Of a stretch of DNA of 64,000 bases, positions 39,126 to 47,431 are shown piece after piece; the stretch's first letter is position 1, and each line of letters begins with the position of its first letter. The notes under the pieces were generated by a model, which had not been told where the DNA came from, searched no databases, and worked only from the letters and a program-made list of their open reading frames with translations. The DNA is from Pseudomonas sp. MYb118 (lineage in GTDB: Bacteria; Pseudomonadota; Gammaproteobacteria; Pseudomonadales; Pseudomonadaceae): the NCBI RefSeq assembly GCF_040947875.1, contig NZ_JBFRXN010000001.1:434001-498000 (forward strand), written 5' to 3'. A program made the translations under genes and the position numbers.

Positions 39126-39154
39126 TTGACTTAGGTTCGCCACCTGCGTAAATT
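39126..39154 (+). promoter_or_regulatory. Sigma-70 promoter of the tRNA Val-Asp-Asp cluster
   Basis: TTGACT (39126-39131) and TAAATT (39149-39154) have a 17-bp spacer and lie 22 bp before tRNA-Val. Confidence 0.75.
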
Positions 39155-39176
39155 TCGCGGCCTCGGAGATGCAAAC

Positions 39177-39252
39177 GGGTGATTAGCTCAGCTGGGAGAG
39201 CGTCTGCCTTACAAGCAGAATGTCGGCGGTTCGATCCCGTCATCACCCACCA
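39177..39252 (+). tRNA. tRNA-Val (TAC)
   Basis: A 76-nt cloverleaf GGGTGATTAGC.. with anticodon TAC (CTTACAA), a GGTTCGATCCC T-arm and an encoded CCA. Confidence 0.97.
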
Positions 39253-39305
39253 CTCCCGAGAGTCTTGCGAAAGCAAGATGGAAGCTGAAAAGCCTCCACC
39301 GACGC

Positions 39306-39382
39306 GCAGCGGTAGTTCAGTCGGTTAGAATACCGGCCTGTCACGCCGGGGGTCGCGGGTTCGAGTCCCGTCCGCTGCGCCA
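39306..39382 (+). tRNA. tRNA-Asp (GTC), copy 1
   Basis: A 77-nt cloverleaf GCAGCGGTAGTTC.. with anticodon GTC (CTGTCAC), acceptor GCAGCGG/CCGCTGC and an encoded CCA. Confidence 0.97.
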
Positions 39383-39474
39383 TATTTTACGAATCGGATT
39401 TATCCGGTTCGCGATTGAAAAGTACCGAAGCTTTCAATCAAACGAGTTTGATGGACGCAAGTCCACAGCGATAC

Positions 39475-39551
39475 GCAGCGGTAGTTCAGTCGGTTAGAAT
39501 ACCGGCCTGTCACGCCGGGGGTCGCGGGTTCGAGTCCCGTCCGCTGCGCCA
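39475..39551 (+). tRNA. tRNA-Asp (GTC), copy 2
   Basis: Identical over 77 nt to copy 1, but the preceding spacer is unrelated to that of copy 1. Confidence 0.97.
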
Positions 39552-39630
39552 TATCTGCCTCAAGGACCACTGAACGCCTTGAAGCTACGAAGGCCGCTGA
39601 TTCTTCAGCGTTTACTTCGGATTCGATAGC

Positions 39631-39662
39631 AAAGACCCTGGTCGAAAGACCGGGGTTTTTTG
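39631..39662 (+). terminator. Intrinsic terminator of the Val-Asp-Asp cluster
   Basis: GACCCTGGTC-GAAA-GACCGGGGTT is followed by T4GTGT. It is GNRA-capped. Confidence 0.88.
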
Positions 39663-39757
39663 TGTCTGAAATTTGGCTTTTTATGCCGCTTCCCGCTGAC
39701 GTCCGCCCCTTTGTGCGTATTCGCTGCATAAAGGGCTTGGTTGATCGCATCGACATT

Positions 39758-39776
39758 AATTAGAATCACTCTCATT
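39758..39776. promoter_or_regulatory. Fur box upstream of the FecI-type sigma gene
   Basis: Read on the minus strand, AATGAGAGTGATTCTAATT matches the 19-bp Fur consensus AATGAGAATGATTCTCATT at 17 of 19 positions. It lies 25 bp before the sigma-factor ATG. Confidence 0.85.
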
Positions 39777-39800
39777 TACGAAACCCCAGGGCTTCTTCAG

Positions 39801-40310
39801 ATGAGTGATGCAGCGATGCCGCAGGAGCAAACCCTTCACGACCTGTACCGCGATCATCGCGGCTGGCTGGAAGGTTGGCTGAGACGACGCCTGGGTAACG
39901 GCTGCGATGCGGCGGACCTGAGCCAGGATACCTTCCTGCGGGTGCTCGCCAGCTCCCAGCGGATCGCCGACCTGCAAGAGCCCCGCGCCTACCTGCTGAC
40001 GGTGGGCAAACGCCTGTTGAGCAATTTCTACCAGCGCCGTAGCCTGGAGCAGGCCTACCTGGCCGCGCTCGCGACGCTGCCCGAAGACTGCGCGCCATCC
40101 CCCGAGCAGCGCTGGCTGCTGCTGGAAACCCTGCAAGCGCTGGACGAGTTGCTTGACGGCTTGCCGAGACCGGTGCGCCGGGCATTCCTGTGGAGCCAGC
40201 TCGAAGGCCTGAGCTATCAGCAGATCGCCGAGCGCTTGCAGGTCTCCGAGCGCACCATCAAGCGCTACATGGCGCAAGCCTATGAGCATTGCCTGCTGGT
40301 GGACCTGTGA
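39801..40310 (+). CDS. FecI-type ECF sigma factor (iron-starvation sigma)
   Basis: This 169-residue sigma-70-family factor has region 2 (LRRRLGNGCDAADLSQDTFLRVLAS) and region 4 HTH (LEGLSYQQIAERLQVSERTIKRYM), with no region 3. The next two genes are its anti-sigma regulator and a TonB-dependent receptor, the classic cell-surface signalling cassette. A Fur box overlaps its promoter, so it should be made only under iron limitation. Its stop overlaps the GTG of the regulator gene by four bases. Confidence 0.95.
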   Translation: MSDAAMPQEQTLHDLYRDHRGWLEGWLRRRLGNGCDAADLSQDTFLRVLASSQRIADLQEPRAYLLTVGKRLLSNFYQRRSLEQAYLAALATLPEDCAPSPEQRWLLLETLQALDELLDGLPRPVRRAFLWSQLEGLSYQQIAERLQVSERTIKRYMAQAYEHCLLVDL

Positions 40311-41251
40311 ACAGCCAGGCAGTCGATCCGCGTCAGGCCGTGCGGGCGGCCGCGCAATGGCTGGCGTTGCTGGAGTCGGGCGGGGCCAATGAACAGGATC
40401 GGGTGAACCTGCAACGATGGCGCGATGCCCATGCCACTCACGAACAGGCCTGGCAAAAGGCCCAGGCCCTGCGCCAGCGTTTCGCCGACTTGCCGCCTGC
40501 ACTGGCGATGAGCAGCCTGGATCGCCCCGATCCCGGGCGCCGGGTGGTGCTCAAACGGGCCCTGGGCGCCGTGGCATTGGTGCCGGCCGCCTGGCTGATC
40601 AGTCGCCAGTTGCCGCTGGACGTCTGGCGTGCCGACCTGCATACCGCCACGGGCGAGCGCAGCAAGGTCCAATTGGCCGATGGCAGTACCTTGCAGCTCA
40701 ACACCGCCAGCGCCGTCGATGTCGATGTTCAGGCTCGCCGCGTGAAGCTGATCGAGGGCGAAATGTCGCTGAAGGTGCCGGGTTCGCTGCCCATGACCGT
40801 CCAGACCCGATTCGGCAACGTCATCGTCAGCCAGAGCGAGGTCTGTGTGCGTCAGGATTCACGCGGCTGTCGGGTCTCGATGTACCACGGCGCCGTGCAG
40901 TTACAACCGCTGCAAGGGGCGGCGCTGGCCTTGCGCGCCGGTCAGCAGGTCAACCTGGGTGCGGCGGGGGCCGGGGCGATCGTGCCATTCGATGCGCTTG
41001 CGCCGGGCTGGCGCGAAGGCGTGTTGCTGGCCAATAACCAGCCGCTGGGGGATTTTTTGCGCGAACTCGGCCTGTACCGCCCCGGCATCCTGCGCTGGGA
41101 GCCGGAGCTGGAAAACCTGCGGGTCACCGGCAGCTTCCTGCTCGACGACACCGATCGTGTCCTTGCATTGCTCGCCGCCAGCCTGCCGCTGGAGGTGCAT
41201 TCGCGGACCCGCTACTGGGTCACGTTGCTGCCGCGCAAAAATAGTGTGTAA
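40307..41251 (+). CDS. FecR-type anti-sigma / sigma regulator
   Basis: This 314-residue transmembrane regulator has an N-terminal anti-sigma domain with WLALLESGGANEQDRVNLQRW and a WQ(K)A motif. One TM (GALGAVALVPAAWLI, about 87-101) leads to a periplasmic FecR domain (TATGERSKVQLADGSTLQLNTAS) and a C-terminal STN-contact domain. The GTG 40307 start overlaps the sigma gene stop, so coupling is likely. It would hold the sigma factor until the loaded receptor signals. Confidence 0.94.
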   Translation: MNSQAVDPRQAVRAAAQWLALLESGGANEQDRVNLQRWRDAHATHEQAWQKAQALRQRFADLPPALAMSSLDRPDPGRRVVLKRALGAVALVPAAWLISRQLPLDVWRADLHTATGERSKVQLADGSTLQLNTASAVDVDVQARRVKLIEGEMSLKVPGSLPMTVQTRFGNVIVSQSEVCVRQDSRGCRVSMYHGAVQLQPLQGAALALRAGQQVNLGAAGAGAIVPFDALAPGWREGVLLANNQPLGDFLRELGLYRPGILRWEPELENLRVTGSFLLDDTDRVLALLAASLPLEVHSRTRYWVTLLPRKNSV

Positions 41252-41296
41252 AGCCTGTCCCCTTTTTTGGACTCGCTTGTCATTCAAGGCATGTGA

Positions 41297-43735
41297 ATGA
41301 TCAAGAGAGCGATTGCGATGCCTGCAGTGTTTGTTCCGCGCCCGGTTTCCACCCGTCTGCGCCCGTTGTTGCACCTGAGCCTGGTCCTGGGCCTTAGCGC
41401 CAGCCCGCTGCTCGTGAGCCCTAGCTGGGCCGAGGACGGCGCCCGTCGCCATTACCAGGTGCCAGCCGGCAACCTGAGTGACGCGCTGACCCGCTTCGCC
41501 GGCCTGGCAGGCGTCAACCTGTCGGTGGACCCGGCGCTGGTCAGCGGGCGCAACAGCGCCGGCCTGTCCGGCGAGTTCGCCGTGGAGGAGGGCTTTGCCC
41601 GGCTGCTGCAAGGGTCCGGCTTGCAACTGCAACCGGTCGGCGAGCAGGCCTACATCCTCACGCCCGTGCCGGAAGGCGGCAGCCTGCAACTGGCGCCGAC
41701 TTCGATTCTCGGCGCTACCGGTGGTGCGGCGGGCGAAGTGTTCAGCGGTGGCCAGGTAGCGCGTCGAGGGGCGCAAGGGCTGCTGGGCTCGAAAGACTTC
41801 ATGGAAACGCCCTTCAGCATGACCACCTACACCAGCGAAGTGGTCAAGAATAACCAGGCGCGCACCCTGGGCGAGCTGATCTCCAGCGATCCGTCGGTGC
41901 GTGCCACCAATCCGGCCGGTGGTCGTTACGAGCAGTTCACCATTCGCGGTTTCAGCCTGTTCAACAGCGATGTCGCCTACAACGGCCTCTACGGCGTGCT
42001 GCCGACGTACTCGATCGACATGGAAATGGCCGATCGCGTCGATATCATCAAAGGCCCGACCCAACTGATCAACGGCATTTCGCCCCGTGGCGCGGTCGGT
42101 GGCGGGATCAACGTCGAGCCCAAGCGCGCCACCGACAAGCCGATCACCTCGTTCACCGGCAACTATGCCTCCGACAGCCAGGTCGGTGGTGCGGTCGATG
42201 TGGGGCGGCGCTTTGGCGAAGACAACAAGTTCGGCCTGCGCTTCAACGGCGTGAAGCAGTCCGGCGACACCGAGTGGGATCACCAGAACGTCGATCGCGA
42301 GATGGCCGTGCTGGGCCTGGATTTTCGCGGTGAGCGCCTGCGCCTGGCGACGGACATCGGCCGCACCGAGCGTGATACCGATGCGCCGCAGGAGCGCGTG
42401 CAGGTCGGCGCCAATGCGCAGGTGCCGCGGGCCAGCGACGTGCGTCACAACTACGCGCAGCCCTGGAGCAAGGCCAGCACCAACGACACCTTCGGCACGG
42501 TGACCGGCGAGTTCGATGTCAGCGATTCGGTCATGCTCTATGGCGCCGTGGGGGCGCGCAAAAGTAACCATGACTTCCTGCGGCACGCCGTTTCGGTGAC
42601 CAACAACCGCGGCGACTTCAGTGTGCAGCCGAGGGACTTTACCCGTGACGAAAACGTCCGCACGGCCACTGCCGGGGTGCGCAACTGGTTCCGCACCGGT
42701 TCCGTGAGCCACGAGGTGAACCTGGCGGCCAGCTATTTCTACATGGATTTCGAAAACGGCGGCGCCCGTTATGCGTCGGGCAACAGCAACCTCTACAACC
42801 CGGTGACCATTCCCACGCCCGGGCGCCCGACCCGCATCGACTCGAAGGTCTACACCGAGAACCGCTTCAGCGGCGTGGCCTTGTCCGACACCCTGGGGTT
42901 TTTCGATGACCGCCTGCTGCTGACACTCGGTGCGCGCTGGCAGCGGGTGAAGGTCGACGACTGGTCCGATGATGTCAAAGGCGACACCGCCTACGATGAG
43001 GAAAAGGTTTCGCCGTCGGGCGGCATCCTGTTCAAGGCCACCGACAAGCTGTCGCTATACGCCAACTACATGGAAGGCCTGAGCCAGGGCAAGATCGCGC
43101 CGTCGACTTCGATCAACGAAGACCAGATCTTCCCGCCGTTCATCAGCCGCCAGGTCGAGGTCGGTGCCAAGTATGACGCCGGCCCGTTCGCGGTGACCGC
43201 GGCGGTGTTCCGCATCAAGCAGCCGGCCTACGAGACCAATGCCACCACCCGGGTCTTCGGCCCCAACGGCAAGCGCCAGAACGATGGGGTGGAGTTGAGT
43301 GTGTTCGGTGAGCCGCTCAAGGGCTTCCGTCTGCTCGGCGGCGTGATGTACATCGACAGTGAGCTGACTAACACCACCAACGGCACCTTCGACGGCAACC
43401 GCGCGCCGGCGACGCCCAAGTACAACGTCAACCTGGGCGCCGAGTGGGACGTGCCGACGGTCGAAGGCCTGACGCTGACCAGTCGTGGCATCTACTCCAG
43501 CTCGCAGTACCTGGACCAGTCCAACGACAAGGAAATCGACGCCTGGGAGCGCTTCGACGTGGGCGCGCGTTATGCGTTCAAGGTCGAGGACAAGAACATC
43601 ACCCTGCGGGCCAACATCGAGAACGTTGCGGACAAGCGCTATTGGAGTTCGGCCGGGGCTTCGGATGACAGCGAGCCGGGGTTGACCCTGTCGACGCCGC
43701 GGACTTATTTGCTGTCGGCTACTGTGGATTTCTGA
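41297..43735 (+). CDS. TonB-dependent ferrisiderophore receptor with signalling (STN) domain
   Basis: This 812-residue outer-membrane receptor has a signal peptide cleaved near SWAED and an N-terminal STN domain (YQVPAGNLSDALTRFAGLAGVNLSVD, about 50-120) that signals to the FecR protein. A plug domain (ETPFSMTTYTSE..VRATNPAGGRYEQFTIRGF) and a 22-strand barrel end with the terminal Phe (YLLSATVDF) needed for outer-membrane insertion. It belongs to the siderophore-receptor subfamily. The ligand is not predictable, though such cassettes often take up xenosiderophores. Confidence 0.95.
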   Translation: MIKRAIAMPAVFVPRPVSTRLRPLLHLSLVLGLSASPLLVSPSWAEDGARRHYQVPAGNLSDALTRFAGLAGVNLSVDPALVSGRNSAGLSGEFAVEEGFARLLQGSGLQLQPVGEQAYILTPVPEGGSLQLAPTSILGATGGAAGEVFSGGQVARRGAQGLLGSKDFMETPFSMTTYTSEVVKNNQARTLGELISSDPSVRATNPAGGRYEQFTIRGFSLFNSDVAYNGLYGVLPTYSIDMEMADRVDIIKGPTQLINGISPRGAVGGGINVEPKRATDKPITSFTGNYASDSQVGGAVDVGRRFGEDNKFGLRFNGVKQSGDTEWDHQNVDREMAVLGLDFRGERLRLATDIGRTERDTDAPQERVQVGANAQVPRASDVRHNYAQPWSKASTNDTFGTVTGEFDVSDSVMLYGAVGARKSNHDFLRHAVSVTNNRGDFSVQPRDFTRDENVRTATAGVRNWFRTGSVSHEVNLAASYFYMDFENGGARYASGNSNLYNPVTIPTPGRPTRIDSKVYTENRFSGVALSDTLGFFDDRLLLTLGARWQRVKVDDWSDDVKGDTAYDEEKVSPSGGILFKATDKLSLYANYMEGLSQGKIAPSTSINEDQIFPPFISRQVEVGAKYDAGPFAVTAAVFRIKQPAYETNATTRVFGPNGKRQNDGVELSVFGEPLKGFRLLGGVMYIDSELTNTTNGTFDGNRAPATPKYNVNLGAEWDVPTVEGLTLTSRGIYSSSQYLDQSNDKEIDAWERFDVGARYAFKVEDKNITLRANIENVADKRYWSSAGASDDSEPGLTLSTPRTYLLSATVDF

Positions 43736-43761
43736 TTGATTTGTATCGTTTGAGCTGGCGT

Positions 43762-43828
43762 CATCGCGAGCAAGCTCGCTCCTACAGGGGGGGCAGGCCG
43801 TTCCTGTGGGAGCGGGCCTGCCCGCGAT
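43762..43828. repeat. REP doublet after the TonB receptor gene
   Basis: A GCGAGCAAGCTCGC unit (43762-43785) faces a GCGGGCCTGCCCGC unit (43805-43828), a mixed-type pair. Confidence 0.88.
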
Positions 43829-43885
43829 GGCGCCCTCAACTTCACCACTCTCCTGAAAACATCCTCTCCAGCAAATTTCTGATTC

Positions 43886-44053
43886 TTTGGTCAGATTTTT
43901 TCGCTCAAGCTGTTCTCTAAAAGTGCATAAGCCTATAAAGTTAACCTTTCGGTCAGCTTTGCACTGTCTATCGGCCCTCTGCTTCGTCAGGAGGGCTCCT
44001 GCACGACTCGAGATTTCCAGAACATAACCAAAAGGGCGGACCCAATACCGCCC
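43886..44053 (+). promoter_or_regulatory. Repeat-rich control region of the molybdenum hydroxylase operon
   Basis: GGTCAG occurs as a direct repeat in TTTGGTCAGATTTT (43886-) and TTTCGGTCAGCTTT (43947-). AAGTGC/GCACT (43921-43965) form an inverted pair around AAAGTTAACCTTT. Downstream, GCCCTC/GAGGGC (43974-43996) and GGGCGG/CCGCCC (44034-44053) can form leader hairpins, the second ending 3 bp before the GAGGA ribosome-binding site. The remaining 43736-44065 interval holds a REP pair and no gene. Confidence 0.45.
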
Positions 44054-44065
44054 AGAGGATGATCC

Positions 44066-46897
44066 ATGTCCAACCGTGATATTTCCCGGCGCTCGTTCCT
44101 TCAGGGCGGGCTGGTGGCGGGCGTGAGCGTGACGCTTACACCGCTCAGCAGCAAAGCGCTGGCGGCCCTGATGGAAAACAGCGTGACCGTGCCGTCCGAG
44201 CAATGGCTTGGCAACAACGGCAAGGCGCGCGCCCGTAACGATGCGTTGTCCAAGGTCTGCGGCAGCAAGGTGTTCGCCCGCGACATCCGCGCCAAGGACA
44301 TGCCGGGCTGGCCGCAGCAGCAGGGCCACGCCATGTTGCTCAAAACCATCAAGGCCGACCGCATCTATGACGGTTACGACCTGTCTTGGCTGGGCGCCGA
44401 GCTGCAACCGGACCGCATCGTCACCGCCGAGGACCTGGTCAAGGACGGTATCGTCTTCCCGGAAGAACACGCTCCCGACCCGTTGTTGCCGGCCGGCAAA
44501 GTGCCGATGTTCATCGGTCATCCGGTGGCGATCCTGATCTGGAATGATTTCGAGCGTTTCCGCCAGGCCAAGGCCCAGCTCAAGTTCAACGACAAGGCCA
44601 TCCGTTACGGCGCCCAGGTGCCGTTCTACGAAGGTGATCCGTACGGCAGCTTCCGCTATGTGCGCGTGGGCGGGGCGACGTCGGCGGACGAAGACGAATT
44701 CGCCAGCCTCAAGGATTCGATCCTGTTCCCGATGCTGCGCAACCGCCGCCCGGTGTGGAATTCCCAGCCCAACCTGCACGGCAACCTGACCGAGCGCGGG
44801 CTGTTCTACGCCGAGCGCATGAAGCAGCAGATCGACACGCCGCCAGACAACTGGCTGGTGTTCGACGAGCGCTACAAGACCCCGTCGATCGAGCCGGCCG
44901 CGATGGAGCCGGACAACGGCAACGGCTGGTATGACCCGGCCACCAAGACCCTGCATTTCGTCGTCGCCACCCAGTGCCCGCTGGAAACCGCCACCGAGAC
45001 CGCGAAGATGATCGCGCCGTCGCGTTTCGGCCTGGCCCACCTGAACATGCACCCCGGCTACACCGTGGGTTACGGTTCCAAGGACCACAACATTTTCGTC
45101 TACTACGCAGCCCTCGCTGCGCTGTACGGCGCCGGTGTGCCGGTGCGTTTGGCCAACGACCGCTACGAGCAGTTCCAGAGCGGCATCAAGCGCCATCCGT
45201 TCGACATCCGCTATCAACTGGCGGTGGACAAGAACGACCACAGCTTCAAGATTTTCCGCGCCGAGATGAGCGTCGACGGCGGCGGACGCATCAACTACAG
45301 CCCATCGGTGGCGGCGGTCGGCGCCACGGCGGCGCAGTCGATCTACTACATGCCGCAGAACGACCTGCAGGTCACCGCCTACCATTCCCGCGCGGTCGAA
45401 GCCGGGTCGATGCGTGGCTACGGCACTCTGCAGAGCATGGCGTCCACCGAGATGATGGTCGATGAAATCGCCGGCCGCCTCGGCATCGACGCCATCGAGC
45501 TGCGGCGCAAGAACGTCCTGCGCTCGGGCATGAAGAACACCCAGGGCGCGGTGCCGGCAGGGGCCTTGCGCCTGCACGAAATCCTCGACAAGGCCGCCGC
45601 CCACGAAGTCTGGAAAAACCGCGACGCGATCAAGCAACGCCGCGAAGCCGCCGACCCGGACAACTGGTACGGCGTCGGTTTTGCCATCTGCCAGAAAGAC
45701 TTCGGCACCGGTTCCGAAGCGCCGATGGCCAGCATCGAATTCACCGCCGAAGGTCGCATCAGCCTGCGCCACATCGGCATCGAGATCGGCACCGGCATGT
45801 CCACTTCGCAGGCCATGGTGGTCGCCGATTTCCTCGGCAGCCCGGCGCACGAGGTGAAGACCGGCGAGACCGAATGGCAGGAAATGCAGCTGATCACCGG
45901 CGGCAATCCGTACATCATGAGCCAGGCCGAGCAGGATGGCTTCCTGCGCAATCCGCGTTGGGTCGGCAAGCTCGCGTCGGCCTCGTCGGCGACCAACTCG
46001 GCCTACTACTTCAGCCACGCCACCCGTGAAGCGGCGCGCGTGCTGTTCAACCACGGCTTGTGGCCGGCGGCGCTGGAGATCTGGCGGCAAGGCCCTTACG
46101 GCGGCCAGGCCAACCCTTATGTGGTGCGCCGCGAAGACGCCCATTGGGTTGACGGCAAACTCACCGCCAACGGCATGGAGCCCTTGCCGTTCGCGGTGCT
46201 GGCCAAGCGCGCCCACGAGCGCGGGCTGGTGACCGCTGCCACGGTGCACGGTTTCAACCGCTGGAGCTGGGCCGAGGCCGAATTCAGCATCGACGGCGTG
46301 CGCGAGCGTCTGCCGCTCGACGGCATGGCGGTCAAATACGGTGACGGTGCGCCGGCGGCGAAGAAGGCGCAGATGAACAGCGCCGGTTTCCATCTGCTCG
46401 ACCGCCAGAACGTGCATTACCCGGACACGCAACTGAACAACGCGGCCGTGACCTACTACAGCCCGGTCGCGACCCTGGTGGAACTGAAGGTGAACAAAGG
46501 CTCGGCAGAAGTCGAAGTGCTCAACCATCACTCGTGGGTCGAGTGCGGTCGGGTGCTGGTGCCGGAACTGGTCAAGGGCCAGATCGAAGGCGGCACGGCC
46601 ATGGGTATCGGCCACGCGCTGATGGAGGAAATGCCGCTGTACGAAGGTGGGCCGGGGGAGGGTGACTGGAACTTCAACCGTTATCGCCTGCCCATGGCGC
46701 GCCACGTCGCGGTGTGGAAACAGACGTCGGAAATTCTCCCGCCGCTGTCGCCGAGCGACCCGTCCAAGGGCATTGCCGAGGTGGTGATGATCCCGGTGGT
46801 CGGCGCCATCGGTAACGCCGTGGCCCATGCCATCGGCAAACGTGTCCGCGACCTGCCTATCACTTCTGCGCGCATCAAGGAGGCCCTCAATGGCTAA
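44066..46897 (+). CDS. Molybdopterin-binding subunit of a xanthine-oxidase-family hydroxylase
   Basis: This 943-residue large subunit is of the isoquinoline/aldehyde oxidoreductase (IorB-like) type. It has a Tat signal with twin arginines (NRDISRRSFLQGGLVAGVSV), so it is exported folded. An aldehyde-oxidase a/b hammerhead domain (SKVFARDIRAKDMPGW) and Moco-binding segments (GYGSKDHNIF, SMRGYGTLQS, GTGMSTSQAM) follow. The C-terminal KGIAEVVMIP keeps a Glu at the catalytic position. It forms a periplasmic complex with the 2Fe-2S and cytochrome c subunits encoded next. The substrate is unknown. Confidence 0.9.
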   Translation: MSNRDISRRSFLQGGLVAGVSVTLTPLSSKALAALMENSVTVPSEQWLGNNGKARARNDALSKVCGSKVFARDIRAKDMPGWPQQQGHAMLLKTIKADRIYDGYDLSWLGAELQPDRIVTAEDLVKDGIVFPEEHAPDPLLPAGKVPMFIGHPVAILIWNDFERFRQAKAQLKFNDKAIRYGAQVPFYEGDPYGSFRYVRVGGATSADEDEFASLKDSILFPMLRNRRPVWNSQPNLHGNLTERGLFYAERMKQQIDTPPDNWLVFDERYKTPSIEPAAMEPDNGNGWYDPATKTLHFVVATQCPLETATETAKMIAPSRFGLAHLNMHPGYTVGYGSKDHNIFVYYAALAALYGAGVPVRLANDRYEQFQSGIKRHPFDIRYQLAVDKNDHSFKIFRAEMSVDGGGRINYSPSVAAVGATAAQSIYYMPQNDLQVTAYHSRAVEAGSMRGYGTLQSMASTEMMVDEIAGRLGIDAIELRRKNVLRSGMKNTQGAVPAGALRLHEILDKAAAHEVWKNRDAIKQRREAADPDNWYGVGFAICQKDFGTGSEAPMASIEFTAEGRISLRHIGIEIGTGMSTSQAMVVADFLGSPAHEVKTGETEWQEMQLITGGNPYIMSQAEQDGFLRNPRWVGKLASASSATNSAYYFSHATREAARVLFNHGLWPAALEIWRQGPYGGQANPYVVRREDAHWVDGKLTANGMEPLPFAVLAKRAHERGLVTAATVHGFNRWSWAEAEFSIDGVRERLPLDGMAVKYGDGAPAAKKAQMNSAGFHLLDRQNVHYPDTQLNNAAVTYYSPVATLVELKVNKGSAEVEVLNHHSWVECGRVLVPELVKGQIEGGTAMGIGHALMEEMPLYEGGPGEGDWNFNRYRLPMARHVAVWKQTSEILPPLSPSDPSKGIAEVVMIPVVGAIGNAVAHAIGKRVRDLPITSARIKEALNG

Positions 46898-47429
46898 CCG
46901 TCCGCTTCAACTGACCCTCAACGGTCAATCCGTCGGCCCGGTGGACATCCCTGATGACCTGCCGATGATCGACTACCTGCACGAGTACAAGAACCTCACC
47001 GGCTCGCGTCTGGGCTGCGGCCAGGGCATCTGCCACGCCTGTGTGGTGATCGTCGACAACCCCGACGGTACCAGCGAGGAAGTGCGTACCTGCATCACCG
47101 GCGCGCATTACTTCGAAGGCAAGAAGGTACGCACCATCGAAGGCCACGCCAGCCGCGACGAGCAGGGCAAGGTCACCGAACTGAACCCGATCCAGCAACG
47201 TTTCGTCGACGAATTCGCCTTCCAGTGCAGCTACTGCGCGCCAGGTTTCGTCAACGCCGCCACTGTGCTGGTGGAAAAACTGCAGCGCCAGCCGACGGTC
47301 AAGAGCCAGCTGGAAAAGGTCATCGAGGACAGCCTCGGCCATCACATCTGCCGTTGCACCGGCTACGTGCGTTACTACAACGCCACGCGCAACGTGTTGA
47401 CCGATCTCGGCCTGGTCAAGGAGGGCTAA
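46890..47429 (+). CDS. 2Fe-2S subunit of the molybdenum hydroxylase
   Basis: This 179-residue IorA-like subunit has a plant-ferredoxin [2Fe-2S] domain (GCGQGICHACVV..TC, about residues 42-71) and a helical [2Fe-2S] domain (CSYCAPGF..CRCTGY). It passes electrons from Moco to the cytochrome. It has no signal peptide and probably rides out with the Tat-targeted large subunit. Its ATG overlaps the large-subunit stop by 8 bp; the cytochrome gene follows 2 bp after its stop. Confidence 0.95.
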   Translation: MANRPLQLTLNGQSVGPVDIPDDLPMIDYLHEYKNLTGSRLGCGQGICHACVVIVDNPDGTSEEVRTCITGAHYFEGKKVRTIEGHASRDEQGKVTELNPIQQRFVDEFAFQCSYCAPGFVNAATVLVEKLQRQPTVKSQLEKVIEDSLGHHICRCTGYVRYYNATRNVLTDLGLVKEG

Positions 47430-47431
47430 GC

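Noticed and set aside
43055..46828. A 1257-residue open frame on the minus strand
   Set aside because: It is antisense to the TonB receptor and Moco subunit genes, is rich in His/Arg/Gly as GC-biased shadow frames are, and crosses promoters and a REP pair.
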